Below, piece after piece: positions 17,013-25,957 of a stretch of DNA of 64,000 nucleotides. Source of the DNA: JASGMR01 sp963664675. Lineage in GTDB: Bacteria > Thermotogota > Thermotogae > Petrotogales > Kosmotogaceae. Position 1 is the stretch's first letter; every line of letters starts with the position of its first letter. Position numbers and translations under genes: made by a program. The DNA lies in NCBI GenBank assembly GCA_963664675.2, contig CAXXLB010000002.1:434001-498000 (forward strand). Direction: 5' to 3'. A model generated the notes under the pieces. The model saw nothing but the letters and a program-made list of their open reading frames with translations, was not told the DNA's origin and ran no database searches.

Positions 17013-18591
17013 CAGATTCACCTCGCTCTGTACTGTGAAAAACGTTTTTGCTTCCTGCCATCATCAGGCCGATTTCTTCTCTTGTAATCTCATCGGGAGT
17101 GACTTCGCCGATGGTTTCTCCCTCGAAGAACACGATTATCCTGTCGGAGAGAGAAAATATCTCATCGAGTTCCATCGAGATAAGAAGAATTCCTATACCT
17201 TTATCTCTCATTGATATTATGGTTTTGTGAATATATTCAATCGCTCCTATATCGAGCCCCCTTGTGGGTTGAGATATTACAGCCATTTTGGGTTGTGAAG
17301 GAGTGGCATCGAGCTCTCTTGCCACTACCATCTTTTGCTGGTTACCTCCGGAAAGATTTCCCGCCAGCATGTTTATATTTCTGGGTCTCACATCATATTT
17401 TTCAACGAGTTTTGTAGAATAATCGGTTATGAATCTGGAATTAAGAAACCCATTTTCAGAAAAGGGTTTTTCTTCATGCTTTCCAAGAATCATATTATAA
17501 TAAACTGGATATTCCTCAATCAAACCTCTTTTTATTCTGTCTTCAGGAATATGTGTTATTCCCTGTTCTCTTATCTGCAGGGGAGAAAAATTGGTTATAT
17601 TGGTACCGTTGAGAATTATTTTACCATCTTCGACTTTTCTCAGTCCCGTAATGGCTTCGATAAATTCGGTCTGACCGTTTCCCGCTACACCTGCAATTCC
17701 CAGAATTTCTCCTGCCATTATTTCTAAATTAACTCCCTTTACAGCGTTTAATTGCCTGTTATCCTTTACCCAGAGATTACTCACCGAAAGTATCTTTTTT
17801 CCGAGTTTCGGAGCATCTTTTTCAACTCTCAGAAGTACTTCTCTTCCTACCATCATCGTAGCCAGTTGTTTCGGGTTCGTATCTTTGGTTTCGATTTCTC
17901 CCGTTACCTTTCCAAGTCTCATAACGGTTACTTTCTCGGTTATGGCCATGACCTCATACAATTTATGAGTTATGAAAATTATGGTTTTCCCCTTTTCCTG
18001 CAACAGTTTCATTACTTCGAACAGTTCATCGGTTTCCTGAGGGGTCAGTACTGCGGTGGGCTCATCGAAAATCAGAATATCCGCACCTCTGTAAAGAATT
18101 TTAAGTATTTCTACTCTCTGCTGCATACCGACAGAAATATCTTCTATTTTAGAATCTATATCCACCTGAAGGCCGTATTTTTCCGAAAGGTTTTTAACTT
18201 CTTTTTTTGCCCTTTTCCTGTTCAGAAAAACTCCTTTTTTCGGTTCCAAACCGAGCACAACATTTTCGTATACGGTTTGATTATCGATAAGCATAAAGTG
18301 TTGATGTACCATTCCGATTCCATATTTTATGGCATCTTTCGGGCCCTTTATTTTACATTTTTCTCCATTTATGTAAATTTCTCCGCTGTTTGGTGAATAT
18401 AAACCGTATAATTGATTCATAAGTGTGGATTTTCCTGCTCCATTTTCACCAACTAAAGCATGAATCGCTCCTTTTTTTACAAAAAAATTCACTTTATCGT
18501 TTGCTAATACGGAAGGAAATTGTTTGACAATGTCTTTCATAACTACGGCATAAGATGAATAATCAATATTTCCCTTCATATTGGATTCCAC
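16999..18591 (-). CDS. Nucleoside/Bmp-type ABC transporter ATP-binding protein (tandem ABC domains)
   Basis: A 530-residue protein with two ABC cassettes. The first has Walker A GENGAGKST, signature ISVGMQQRVEIL and Walker B ILIFDEPTAVLT. The second has the usual degenerate Walker A GVAGNGQTE and signature LSGGNQQKMVVAREL. This is the YufO/NupO type that energises import of nucleosides. The start is GTG, 7 nt after GGAGG. It is separated from the Bmp gene by two hairpins (18613-18670), which probably lower expression of the ATPase and permeases relative to the binding protein. Confidence 0.93.
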   Translation of the reverse strand: MESNMKGNIDYSSYAVVMKDIVKQFPSVLANDKVNFFVKKGAIHALVGENGAGKSTLMNQLYGLYSPNSGEIYINGEKCKIKGPKDAIKYGIGMVHQHFMLIDNQTVYENVVLGLEPKKGVFLNRKRAKKEVKNLSEKYGLQVDIDSKIEDISVGMQQRVEILKILYRGADILIFDEPTAVLTPQETDELFEVMKLLQEKGKTIIFITHKLYEVMAITEKVTVMRLGKVTGEIETKDTNPKQLATMMVGREVLLRVEKDAPKLGKKILSVSNLWVKDNRQLNAVKGVNLEIMAGEILGIAGVAGNGQTEFIEAITGLRKVEDGKIILNGTNITNFSPLQIREQGITHIPEDRIKRGLIEEYPVYYNMILGKHEEKPFSENGFLNSRFITDYSTKLVEKYDVRPRNINMLAGNLSGGNQQKMVVARELDATPSQPKMAVISQPTRGLDIGAIEYIHKTIISMRDKGIGILLISMELDEIFSLSDRIIVFFEGETIGEVTPDEITREEIGLMMAGSKNVFHSTERGESDETK

Positions 18592-18612
18592 ACGCTCACC
18601 TCCTAATTAGAC

Positions 18613-18670
18613 TTACTAAAAAGATCAGGACCTGATCTTTTTAGTAAATCGGGGCGTTTTTCCGCCCCGA
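18613..18670 (-). terminator. Double hairpin between Bmp gene and ATPase gene, probable attenuator
   Basis: The first hairpin on the minus strand has an 8-bp GC-rich stem (18649-18656 with 18663-18670, loop of six). It is followed by a perfect 17-bp inverted repeat, TTACTAAAAAGATCAGG at 18613-18629 with its complement at 18631-18647, separated by one base. The second stem carries A5 and T5 arms typical of intrinsic terminators. Partial termination here would give an excess of binding protein over transporter. Confidence 0.8.
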
Positions 18671-18677
18671 AGAAAAA

Positions 18678-19691
18678 TTAAAATACTATTTCTGGTACTA
18701 TGAATGCATCGAGTGCTTCTTGAGTATCAGGAATAATTATTGTGCCTTCTTTTACTAAATTTTTCAATATTTCAATTTCTTCCAGAACTATTGGATCTAC
18801 ATCATCCTTAGTGTAGTTCATCGGTGAAATTCCAACACCATCTTCAACTATACCCAAAACATGATTTCCTGGTTCAAATGTTCCAAGTGCAACGGAGAGG
18901 ACAGCATCGTAAGCGGCAACGTCCACTCTTTTCATTGAACTTGTTAAAACTCTTCCAGGTGCCATGTAATCCTGATCTACGTCAACACCAATTGCATAGT
19001 AAGGAGCGCCCTTTTCCTGTGCGGCTTCAATAACACCGTTACCACAAGTTCCCGCTGCATGGAAAACGATATCTGCACCTTCTGCAAATTGTGCGACAGC
19101 TAAGTCCTTACCCTTTTTAGGATCGTTGAAATCATTTGCATAACCCTTGATTAATTCAATAGTTTTGCCATTCAATTCTTCGTAAGTTTTAATACCCGCC
19201 TCGTAACCATATCTGAATCTTTCAACTGGAGGTATTGCAATTCCGCCTACGAAACCTAATTTGTTGCTCTGAGTAACGGCAGCTGCTAAATAACCGACTA
19301 AGAAAGCACCTTCCTGTTCTTTGAACAGATAAGTTGCAATGTTGTTATAGACTTCTGTGGTTTCGATATCGATTCCGATGAAATATGTATCCGGAAACTG
19401 TGCTGCAACATCGATCAACGCATCAGTCATCATGAAACCGACAGCAAAAACTATGTCGCCTTCCTTTGCTGCGTTTGATAGATTAGGTATATAGTCTGCC
19501 TGCTCCTTCGACTGAACAAATGCTGTTTCCAGTCCAAGGTATTCCGCTGCCTCCTCGATACCTGCCCATGTTCCATCATTGAATGATTTGTCTCCCAATC
19601 CTCCAACGTCTGTAACCATGAAAACCTTTAATGAGAATGCCGACACTACAAGTAAAGAAATAAGTGCTACCATCAAAATAATTTTTTTCAC
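18678..19691 (-). CDS. bmpA: Bmp family ABC transporter substrate-binding protein
   Basis: A 337-residue periplasmic or cell-surface binding protein. A signal peptide (MKKIILMVALISLLVVSAFS) leads into the Bmp core: VTDVGGLGDKSFNDGTWAGIEEA, GVDVDQDYMAPGRVLTSSMKRVD and FEPGN. Bmp/Med proteins bind purine nucleosides for ABC import. No lipobox cysteine is visible, so it may be soluble. The start overlaps the end of the 768-residue membrane protein gene by 4 bases (ATGA). It is the second gene of a five-gene operon. Confidence 0.93.
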   Translation of the reverse strand: MKKIILMVALISLLVVSAFSLKVFMVTDVGGLGDKSFNDGTWAGIEEAAEYLGLETAFVQSKEQADYIPNLSNAAKEGDIVFAVGFMMTDALIDVAAQFPDTYFIGIDIETTEVYNNIATYLFKEQEGAFLVGYLAAAVTQSNKLGFVGGIAIPPVERFRYGYEAGIKTYEELNGKTIELIKGYANDFNDPKKGKDLAVAQFAEGADIVFHAAGTCGNGVIEAAQEKGAPYYAIGVDVDQDYMAPGRVLTSSMKRVDVAAYDAVLSVALGTFEPGNHVLGIVEDGVGISPMNYTKDDVDPIVLEEIEILKNLVKEGTIIIPDTQEALDAFIVPEIVF

Positions 19692-21994
19692 TTTTGTTCC
19701 CTCCCTTTCAAAAGATTAAATGAGATTAAAATTCCAAGTACAATTATTATAAAATATATGATTATGAATATTGGATTCAAACCAGATTTAGTGGTTATTT
19801 TCAGTATTGGGGCGTTTGTTTGAATGTATATATCCAATTTACTGGAATTTATCCAGAAAACGATCAATGCGATGATCATAAAAATTGATTCACCCAAAAC
19901 TAAGTATGGCTTTTTAAAAAGAACGACTGTTACGGCAAACAATATGGTTGCCAGTGCGAGAAGTATGAAACTCTTTTCTCTTGAAACGACTATATTGGCT
20001 GCTTTGGGCTCCAGATTCAATTCATCTACAATTCTGTTGCTTACAATTTCATAAGCGGGTTCATATTCTTCCTTCACAGTCAAATTTTCAGCTACATATT
20101 TTGAGAATTCCACTCTCAGGGGTTCTCCCGAATATCTCACTATTTGTTCACTTAAATCACTGTAATTTCCCGAAGCGCTTAAAAAATTGCCGTAACTCGC
20201 CTTGCTTTCTCTTTCGAATTTTGCGATGAGTCTTTGAAGCTGTTCGATGCTTGCGCCGTAGACACTTTGATTTTCTATAGACATGTAATCGTTGAAAATG
20301 GGTATCTTAAGGGATATCTTGTCGTTCCTTATTGAAACTTCAGTTTCGGTGTTCACTATGAAGTCATTCAGATTGTTTTTGATTACTGTATTGTATTCCC
20401 TTTTCAAATCGGAGAGTTCACTGCTTATAATTGAATAAAGATCCCTTTGCGCTATGTTTATAAGAGAACTGTCCGATTCGTACAGATCGGATTTTAATTC
20501 ATTGTAATATGGAGAACTGTAAAAATCGGAGAAGTTATCCATTTTTAATTCTGGAACTTCCGGGTAAAGTTTTATAAAGGGTAAAACAAATACTAAAACC
20601 AATATAACTAATTTGAGCAGATCGATGAGAGTCTTCTTGTTTTTATTCGATAATAATTTTGAAACGACCAGTAAAAGAGTGAAAATTGACAGTGGAACGA
20701 TAGTAATGGCATAGAAGGAAATATCTACGATATTGGTTATAATATTTGCCATAAACAAAAGATAGCAAAATTCCAGTAAGACTATCAAGGGGAAAATGAT
20801 TTTCTTTAAGCTCTTTACCAGGAAAAATGCTATCAAGATCAATGCTATATACAAAACAAATCTCAACCAACTCAGGTCTAGACTTTTAGGTTGCGCTTTT
20901 ATCAATTCCGCGGATAACTCATTTTTGATGTTCCCCATGTTTATAGTGAAGGGGGCGACCACTTTCTTTGATTCGCTTTCAATATCTTTCTGTATAAGCT
21001 TCACCGGATTTATATCGACGTTATTCAACATCATCTTCTGAACTTTTGCGTTCATCAGTATCTTTGTTTTAAGATCTTCGTTGGCATTTAAAAAATTTTC
21101 GACCACTTCATATTCACTTTCTGAGTTGATTATTTGCGTGGTGAAATCCGGAATTGCTTTTTCCGTTACCGGAAGATCCTGAGGATAATAAGGAGCGGTT
21201 TCAATCAAAGAGAAAGATCTGTACAACCACAATGTGAAGAGTTCTTCGGCCTTTTCCCTAAGATCTTCAGGGATATCTTTAGCCATAATCGACACTTTCT
21301 CTGTGACCGCTTCTTTGAAGATTTTGCTCACATCATATTTTTTTGAGGAAATACTGTTTACTGCAATGTTTATCTGTTCAATTACCGCTTCATTGGTTAA
21401 TTCTTTTATAATTTCCACATTATTGTCGTCGATTTCTAATTCTTTTAAATTATATTCGCTCAAAGAATCGGATTTTTTGATATCTTCTGGGAATAGATAG
21501 GGTTTTTCCTCTGACAGACCGAGAGCATAGGAAATCCAATTCTGGTAAACAATCGAAGCCCAGTCCCTTGAAGCGTACAAAAAACTGTTATAACTGTCAT
21601 TATATGCGGGCATTGTGTTCAACGTACCCAGCTGAAAAGACTGATCGGAGAATTGGGTAATCACCCAACCCAGAAAAGCACCGTAAGCAATTTTGCTCTG
21701 ATAATTTTCAAAGGTATTCTCATCTAAAAGTTCCATATGTTCAGTTAAAAGATCCGCTATCGAAATAGCGCTTTCCCTTTTGTCTATACTACCTACCATC
21801 TGTAGTTTATAAAGTCTGTAGAGACCAAGATTTCGCATGTCTTCCTTGAGTTTTAGAATTAATGGAGAGTCAATGGATTCATTCTGGTATTCGGATACAT
21901 AATCATTGAAATAATCTATTACTGTATCGAAGTATCCGGAAAAGGCAACGGATATTAGTAAAAGAAATAGAAAAATTAACAATCGCTTCTGCAA
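19688..21994 (-). CDS. Large membrane protein of unknown function, coupled to bmpA
   Basis: A 768-residue protein not recognised as any named family. An N-terminal signal (RLLIFLFLLLISVAFS) is followed by a roughly 350-residue helical extracytoplasmic region, four or five membrane segments (about residues 370-480), a second soluble region of about 200 residues, and three C-terminal membrane segments ending LLKGREQK. Start is TTG, 7 nt after GGAGG. It is the first gene of the operon and its stop overlaps the bmpA start, so the two are co-translated. It may assist the uptake system or sense its substrate; this is inference. No enzyme motif was seen. Confidence 0.8.
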   Translation of the reverse strand: MQKRLLIFLFLLLISVAFSGYFDTVIDYFNDYVSEYQNESIDSPLILKLKEDMRNLGLYRLYKLQMVGSIDKRESAISIADLLTEHMELLDENTFENYQSKIAYGAFLGWVITQFSDQSFQLGTLNTMPAYNDSYNSFLYASRDWASIVYQNWISYALGLSEEKPYLFPEDIKKSDSLSEYNLKELEIDDNNVEIIKELTNEAVIEQINIAVNSISSKKYDVSKIFKEAVTEKVSIMAKDIPEDLREKAEELFTLWLYRSFSLIETAPYYPQDLPVTEKAIPDFTTQIINSESEYEVVENFLNANEDLKTKILMNAKVQKMMLNNVDINPVKLIQKDIESESKKVVAPFTINMGNIKNELSAELIKAQPKSLDLSWLRFVLYIALILIAFFLVKSLKKIIFPLIVLLEFCYLLFMANIITNIVDISFYAITIVPLSIFTLLLVVSKLLSNKNKKTLIDLLKLVILVLVFVLPFIKLYPEVPELKMDNFSDFYSSPYYNELKSDLYESDSSLINIAQRDLYSIISSELSDLKREYNTVIKNNLNDFIVNTETEVSIRNDKISLKIPIFNDYMSIENQSVYGASIEQLQRLIAKFERESKASYGNFLSASGNYSDLSEQIVRYSGEPLRVEFSKYVAENLTVKEEYEPAYEIVSNRIVDELNLEPKAANIVVSREKSFILLALATILFAVTVVLFKKPYLVLGESIFMIIALIVFWINSSKLDIYIQTNAPILKITTKSGLNPIFIIIYFIIIVLGILISFNLLKGREQK

Positions 21995-22065
21995 GACTTC
22001 ACCTCCGATAAAAACTTAAACCTTTAATCTAATTATAAACCATAAAAAAACATTAATATTAAAAA

Positions 22066-22668
22066 TTAAAACTTTATCATATTTTCAATTGCATTGATTA
22101 TTACCGATAACCCGGCTCTGTTATTTACACCTTCGGGTAAAATAATATCACAAAAATATTTTTGAGGTTCGATAAAATTCTGAAATGAGGGTGCGACGAA
22201 TTTTCTGTACTGTTTTATTATACTTTCAAGAGTTCTGCCTCTTTCAACCGTATCTCTTTCTATCCTTCGAATCAGTCTCTCGTCCGATTGAGCATCTATG
22301 TAGATTGAAAAGTCGAAAAGATCCCTGAACTCCTTTTTGTAAAGTAATAACAATCCTTCACATATTATCAAAGGCCTGGGTTTAAAAAGTTTATATTCTC
22401 CCTTTTCCCGTCTGTACGTAACCATATTATACACCGGGACCTTTATTGCGGTATTACTTTTCAACTGTGACAGATGTTCTCTGAACAGTTCGAGATCGAA
22501 TGAAAACGGACTGTCAAAATTGATGCTGTGAGGATCGATACCTTCCTCTAAATCAGCATAATAATCGTCCATGGATAAAATTTCCGACCTCGCCTTGAAA
22601 TGTTCTTTTATTTTATACGCAACAGAAGTTTTTCCGGCTCCGCTTCCTCCAACAATTGCTACCAACAA
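22066..22668 (-). CDS. udk: Uridine kinase
   Basis: A 200-residue uridine/phosphoribulokinase-type kinase that phosphorylates uridine and cytidine with ATP or GTP. It has Walker A GGSGAGKTS at residues 7-15, SMDDYYADLEEG, the acceptor-site loop around VPVYNMVTYRR, and the lid-like IERDTVERGRTLESIIKQY. The start is TTG with AGGTG upstream. It lies 18 bases after rex, at the end of the minD-minE-yjbQ-rex-udk gene group. Placement beside a nucleoside uptake operon suggests salvage of imported nucleosides. Confidence 0.93.
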   Translation of the reverse strand: MLVAIVGGSGAGKTSVAYKIKEHFKARSEILSMDDYYADLEEGIDPHSINFDSPFSFDLELFREHLSQLKSNTAIKVPVYNMVTYRREKGEYKLFKPRPLIICEGLLLLYKKEFRDLFDFSIYIDAQSDERLIRRIERDTVERGRTLESIIKQYRKFVAPSFQNFIEPQKYFCDIILPEGVNNRAGLSVIINAIENMIKF

Positions 22669-22686
22669 TTTGATTCACCTGAATAT

Positions 22687-23319
22687 TTATAAATTTAAAT
22701 TTATCTGAAATGCCAAAGTTCTGAATGAAATTGAAATATCAATTTCCTCGAGCATAATCTGCTTTGGTACTATCACTCTCACTGGTGTAAAATTTATAAT
22801 ACCGTCGATGCCCGCCGACACCATTCTGTCCGATAATTTCTGGGCATATTTTCCCGGTACCGTGAGTACTCCTATGCTTATTTTTCTTTCCTTTATGATT
22901 TTTTCCAGCTCGCTCACAGGCTGGATTATCAGATCGTCATTCAAACCGACACCGATTTTGCTTTTATCGTTATCGAATACACCCTTCAATTTGAACCTCG
23001 CCTTTGTTAAGCCCGGATAATTTGCAATTGCCAGTCCCAGATTTCCAATCCCAACGATACAAAAACTCCAATTTTTCTTCATTCCTAGAATGCTTTCAAT
23101 GCTGAGCATCAATTCTCTGACGTCGTATCCGACTCCCCTTTTACCAAATTCGCCGAAATATGATAAATCCTTCCTTATCTGACTTGGCTTGATGTTCAAT
23201 TTGTTAGCCATTTCTTTAGAAGAAACATTGGGTTTTCCATTAAGCAAGAATCGTTCTAAACATCTGTAATACCTTGTGAGTCTATGAATAGTAGCCTTTG
23301 GTATATTATATCCGCTCAA
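22687..23319 (-). CDS. rex: Redox-sensing transcriptional repressor Rex
   Basis: A 210-residue Rex protein. Residues 1-80 are the winged-helix DNA-binding domain (IPKATIHRLTRYYRCLERFL, KPSQIRKDLSYFGEFGKRGVGYDV) and the rest is a Rossmann domain with GIGNLG at residues 90-95. Rex binds DNA when NADH is low and releases as NADH rises, controlling fermentative and hydrogenase genes. The start is TTG, 6 nt after GGGGGA. A candidate Rex-type operator lies just upstream, suggesting autoregulation. Confidence 0.95.
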   Translation of the reverse strand: MSGYNIPKATIHRLTRYYRCLERFLLNGKPNVSSKEMANKLNIKPSQIRKDLSYFGEFGKRGVGYDVRELMLSIESILGMKKNWSFCIVGIGNLGLAIANYPGLTKARFKLKGVFDNDKSKIGVGLNDDLIIQPVSELEKIIKERKISIGVLTVPGKYAQKLSDRMVSAGIDGIINFTPVRVIVPKQIMLEEIDISISFRTLAFQINLNL

Positions 23320-23341
23320 TTAAATTCCCCCAAAACAATGT

Positions 23342-23360
23342 TTGTGAAAGTATATCACAA
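23342..23360. promoter_or_regulatory. Candidate Rex operator upstream of rex
   Basis: TTGTGA-N7-TCACAA, a palindrome 23 bases upstream of the rex TTG start. The Rex consensus in other phyla has the same half-sites with a 6-base spacer, so this site is one base longer than expected. Position in the presumed promoter region supports autoregulation. Confidence 0.55.
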
Positions 23361-23400
23361 AGTTAGAAATAAGGTATGAATTTGAAATATAATTTTCCTA

Positions 23401-23427
23401 AAAAATAACCACCCTGTGGTGGTTTTT
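23401..23427 (-). terminator. Intrinsic terminator after yjbQ
   Basis: AACCACC (23407-23413) and GGTGGTT (23418-23424) form a 7-bp stem with a CTGT loop. On the minus strand it is followed by ATTTTT. It ends the minD-minE-yjbQ transcript, implying that rex-udk have their own promoter. Confidence 0.8.
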
Positions 23428-23818
23428 AATTTACACTTATTATTACATTTCTATTTCGCGGACCATCGAACTCACAGAAATATATGCCCTGCCATATACC
23501 CAAAAGCATTTTCCCTTCCGAGATTGGTATCGTTATCGACGAACCGACCAGTATTGATTTAATATGGGCATCGGAATTTCCTTCCATATGAGAGAAGGGC
23601 ATATCGTAGGGAACCAGCTTATTCATAAAATTATTAAAATCACTCTTGACCGTCGGATCGGCATTTTCATTGATCGCGACCGCCGCAGTGGTATGCTGGA
23701 CATATACTACAACTGTTCCTGCGACTATTTTACTTTCTTTTACGATTTCTTTCACTATGTCAGTCAGATCCAGTATTTCTTCTCTTTTGCCGGTCCTCAG
23801 ATTTATTTTTTTAATCAT
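23426..23818 (-). CDS. yjbQ: YjbQ family protein (UPF0047)
   Basis: A 130-residue UPF0047 protein with the family motifs VVYVQHTTAAVAINENADPTVKSDF and GSSITIPISEGKMLLGIWQGIYFCEFDGPRNR. Members form trimers and some show weak thiamine phosphate synthase activity; the physiological role is unclear. It follows minE after 27 bases in the same direction and is closed by a terminator. Confidence 0.92.
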   Translation of the reverse strand: MIKKINLRTGKREEILDLTDIVKEIVKESKIVAGTVVVYVQHTTAAVAINENADPTVKSDFNNFMNKLVPYDMPFSHMEGNSDAHIKSILVGSSITIPISEGKMLLGIWQGIYFCEFDGPRNRNVIISVN

Positions 23819-23845
23819 GATTAATTACCTTCTCCGATAATTTTA

Positions 23846-24130
23846 CTAATGAAAAACAACATTGGTTATAATGACAACGTATCCATTATGTTCTTCGAAT
23901 TGAACTTTAACATTTTCTTCCTTAACATTGTATTTTTCAGAAACATAATGTCTGATTTGATTTTTAACATCCACTTCAGATCCATCTAAGACCTCTTGAG
24001 GAACAATATCCTGGATGGGGACCGAACGCCTTCTTGAACTCACAATAGAATTTAATCTGTCTTTTGCATCGTTTCTGCTACCTTCTTTTTTAGCTTTTTT
24101 CTTTCTTTTTCTGAATAGTCCAAAAAACAT
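23846..24130 (-). CDS. minE: Cell division topological specificity factor MinE
   Basis: A 94-residue protein with a basic N-terminus (MFFGLFRKRKKKAKKE) that fits the MinE membrane-targeting helix, a middle region with DRLNSIVSSRR, and a C-terminal dimer domain (VDVKNQIRHYVSEKYNVKEENVKVQFEE). MinE stimulates MinD ATPase and drives its pole-to-pole oscillation. Position 12 bases after minD supports the call despite modest similarity. AAGGGG precedes the ATG. No minC gene lies next to it. Confidence 0.82.
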   Translation of the reverse strand: MFFGLFRKRKKKAKKEGSRNDAKDRLNSIVSSRRRSVPIQDIVPQEVLDGSEVDVKNQIRHYVSEKYNVKEENVKVQFEEHNGYVVIITNVVFH

Positions 24131-24142
24131 AATATCAGCCCC

Positions 24143-24961
24143 TTATCTTTCTCTTTTGAAAATTCGTTTGAAGAAATCAACAAATCCACCACTCTGTGGT
24201 TGAATTAAATCTCTGTCTACGGGGATGTCTTCTCCTTGCAGTCTTGAAGAAATGTTTTTAATCACTCTGGCAATAGCGGAGTGGTTATCGTCACCCAGTA
24301 TAACCGGTATCCCTTTGTTGGTAGCAACGATAATGGCGTCGCTGTCGGGTAAAATACCGAGAATTTCGATTGCAAGATTTTCTTTGATATCTTCCTGAGT
24401 CAGCATATCCCCTTTCTTTACCATGTTTTTTTTGAATCTGTTGATTACCAAAAGTATGTTACTTTCATCCATACCATGATTTTCCAAAAGACCGATTACT
24501 CTATCTGCGTCGGTGATAGCAGGCAATTCAGGTGTTGTTACAACAATGGCTTTTTCGGCACCTGCGATGGCATTTCTAAACCCTCTTTCGATTCCCGCCG
24601 GCGAATCAATAATGATAAAATCGAAATTTTTATAAAGACTGTTAACAACCTTCTTCATATCTTCGGGAGAAATCATTTCTTTGGTTGCTATCTGTGACGC
24701 AGCTAACAAATACAATCCTTTCAATTGCTTATGTCTTACAAGTGCTTCCTGTGCTCCTACTTTTCCGTTTGTAACATCCAGGATTGTGTGAACCACACGG
24801 TTTTCAAGGCCAAGTGCAATATCAAGATTTTTCAAACCTATATCCGCATCGATCAAACACACTTTTTTCCCTGCGGTTGCCAGCGCGCAGCCTATGTTTG
24901 CAGATATAGTGGTTTTACCTACACCGCCTTTTCCTGAGGTTACAACAAATACGTTTGCCAT
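24143..24961 (-). CDS. minD: Septum site-determining ATPase MinD
   Basis: A 272-residue ParA-type ATPase with the deviant Walker A KGGVGKTT at residues 11-18, the switch regions LIDADIGLKNLDIALGLENR and FIIIDSPAGIERGF, and a C-terminal amphipathic membrane-targeting helix (GGFVDFFKRIFKRER). It binds the membrane in the ATP form and recruits MinC to block polar septation. The ATG at 24961 follows AGAGGTGG; an upstream extension of the frame lacks a ribosome site. It is the first gene of the minD-minE-yjbQ operon. Confidence 0.95.
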   Translation of the reverse strand: MANVFVVTSGKGGVGKTTISANIGCALATAGKKVCLIDADIGLKNLDIALGLENRVVHTILDVTNGKVGAQEALVRHKQLKGLYLLAASQIATKEMISPEDMKKVVNSLYKNFDFIIIDSPAGIERGFRNAIAGAEKAIVVTTPELPAITDADRVIGLLENHGMDESNILLVINRFKKNMVKKGDMLTQEDIKENLAIEILGILPDSDAIIVATNKGIPVILGDDNHSAIARVIKNISSRLQGEDIPVDRDLIQPQSGGFVDFFKRIFKRER

Positions 24962-25444
24962 TTGACCACCTCTTAGTTGATATCTCCTTTTATTATACAT
25001 ATATTTTTTTCAAATCTCAAATGGTCTTCAGTCTATACTAAGAGGTTTCTGAATTTGTGAAAGTAATTCTTGAAAACCGTTAAAATTATTGTCTGTGCCC
25101 TGAATGACTTCCCGGGTTCTTTTATTTGCATATATTTGCATATATTTTGTGAAAATTTTGTGCATGGTTTCTTATTATTAAATTTATTTGTTGATTTTAT
25201 AATTTGCAGGATATATTTTATATAATAAGGATGAACTTTCATTGTAATAATTTTATCGAATAAAGTGAAACATAATGTGATATTGATTTTAATGAATTTT
25301 CGAAAAATTTTTAAGGTTCATAATTGACAGGAAATACGGCATTTGGAGGGAATAAATTTAATGATTTGATCGGTCCATTATTAAATCCATTCAAAAATAA
25401 AAAATGTTATAATATAACAAAGCGGTTTTATGGAGGTGTATTTA
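24962..25444. other. Noncoding divergent region, AT-rich
   Basis: No credible gene lies in these roughly 480 bases. A perfect tandem repeat ATTTGCATAT occurs twice at 25124-25143. A TATAAT at 25408-25413 is a likely -10 element for the gene starting at 25445, without a convincing -35. The rest is AT-rich with short spurious frames only. Confidence 0.6.
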
Positions 25445-25957
25445 ATGAAAAAAGTAGTATTGCTGGTTTTTATAATTGTTTTATCCACATTATTTTTTTC
25501 CATCGATTTCAAACTGGGAGTTAATGCAGCTGCCGCTGCCTCCAATCCAGACGGTACGGAAAAACTTCCATGTCCTGGAATAGATGTTAATTTCAGTATC
25601 CCGATCGATGGGATTTCAGGGTTCAATGTAAGTGCTGATTTAACGATGGGTAAAAAAGCCTCGTTATTCGTCTCGCCAGGTTTGTATGTGACGCTTTATG
25701 ATGGTATGAAAAAATTTCCTACTATCGAGCTGTTGTTGACACCACTTGGATTTTTCTGGGATTCGCTGTCGGATTTTTCGAAATTCGATCTTTACGGCGG
25801 AATTGGATTCCAGGTCCTCGCGCCTATAACTGAAAATTTGTATTTCAGTGGTTTTGCAAAGTCCATGCTGGTTTTTTCTGATGATTATGATCTGGCAGAG
25901 GATACTCTCCCGTTCAACTATTTTGTGGGAGGTCTTGGATTTACGTGGGAGTTTTGA
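25445..25957 (+). CDS. Exported small protein, possible outer membrane beta-barrel
   Basis: A 170-residue protein with a signal peptide (MKKVVLLVFIIVLSTLFFS), then Ala-rich and alternating hydrophobic beta-type segments and a final phenylalanine (GGLGFTWEF), the hallmark of outer membrane beta-barrels. No family recognised. ATG 25445 follows GGAGGTG with a 6-nt gap. It is directly followed, with no gap, by the next gene. A toga (outer sheath) location is inferred. Confidence 0.65.
   Translation: MKKVVLLVFIIVLSTLFFSIDFKLGVNAAAAASNPDGTEKLPCPGIDVNFSIPIDGISGFNVSADLTMGKKASLFVSPGLYVTLYDGMKKFPTIELLLTPLGFFWDSLSDFSKFDLYGGIGFQVLAPITENLYFSGFAKSMLVFSDDYDLAEDTLPFNYFVGGLGFTWEF

Noticed and set aside
17335..18396. 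Long plus-strand frames (130 and 214 codons) opposite the ATPase gene
   Set aside because: They are antisense shadows of a clear ABC ATPase with all motifs present, and have no ribosome sites or family resemblance.
25033..25242. Minus-strand frame of 69 codons between minD and the exported protein
   Set aside because: No ribosome site, low-complexity AT composition and no family resemblance.
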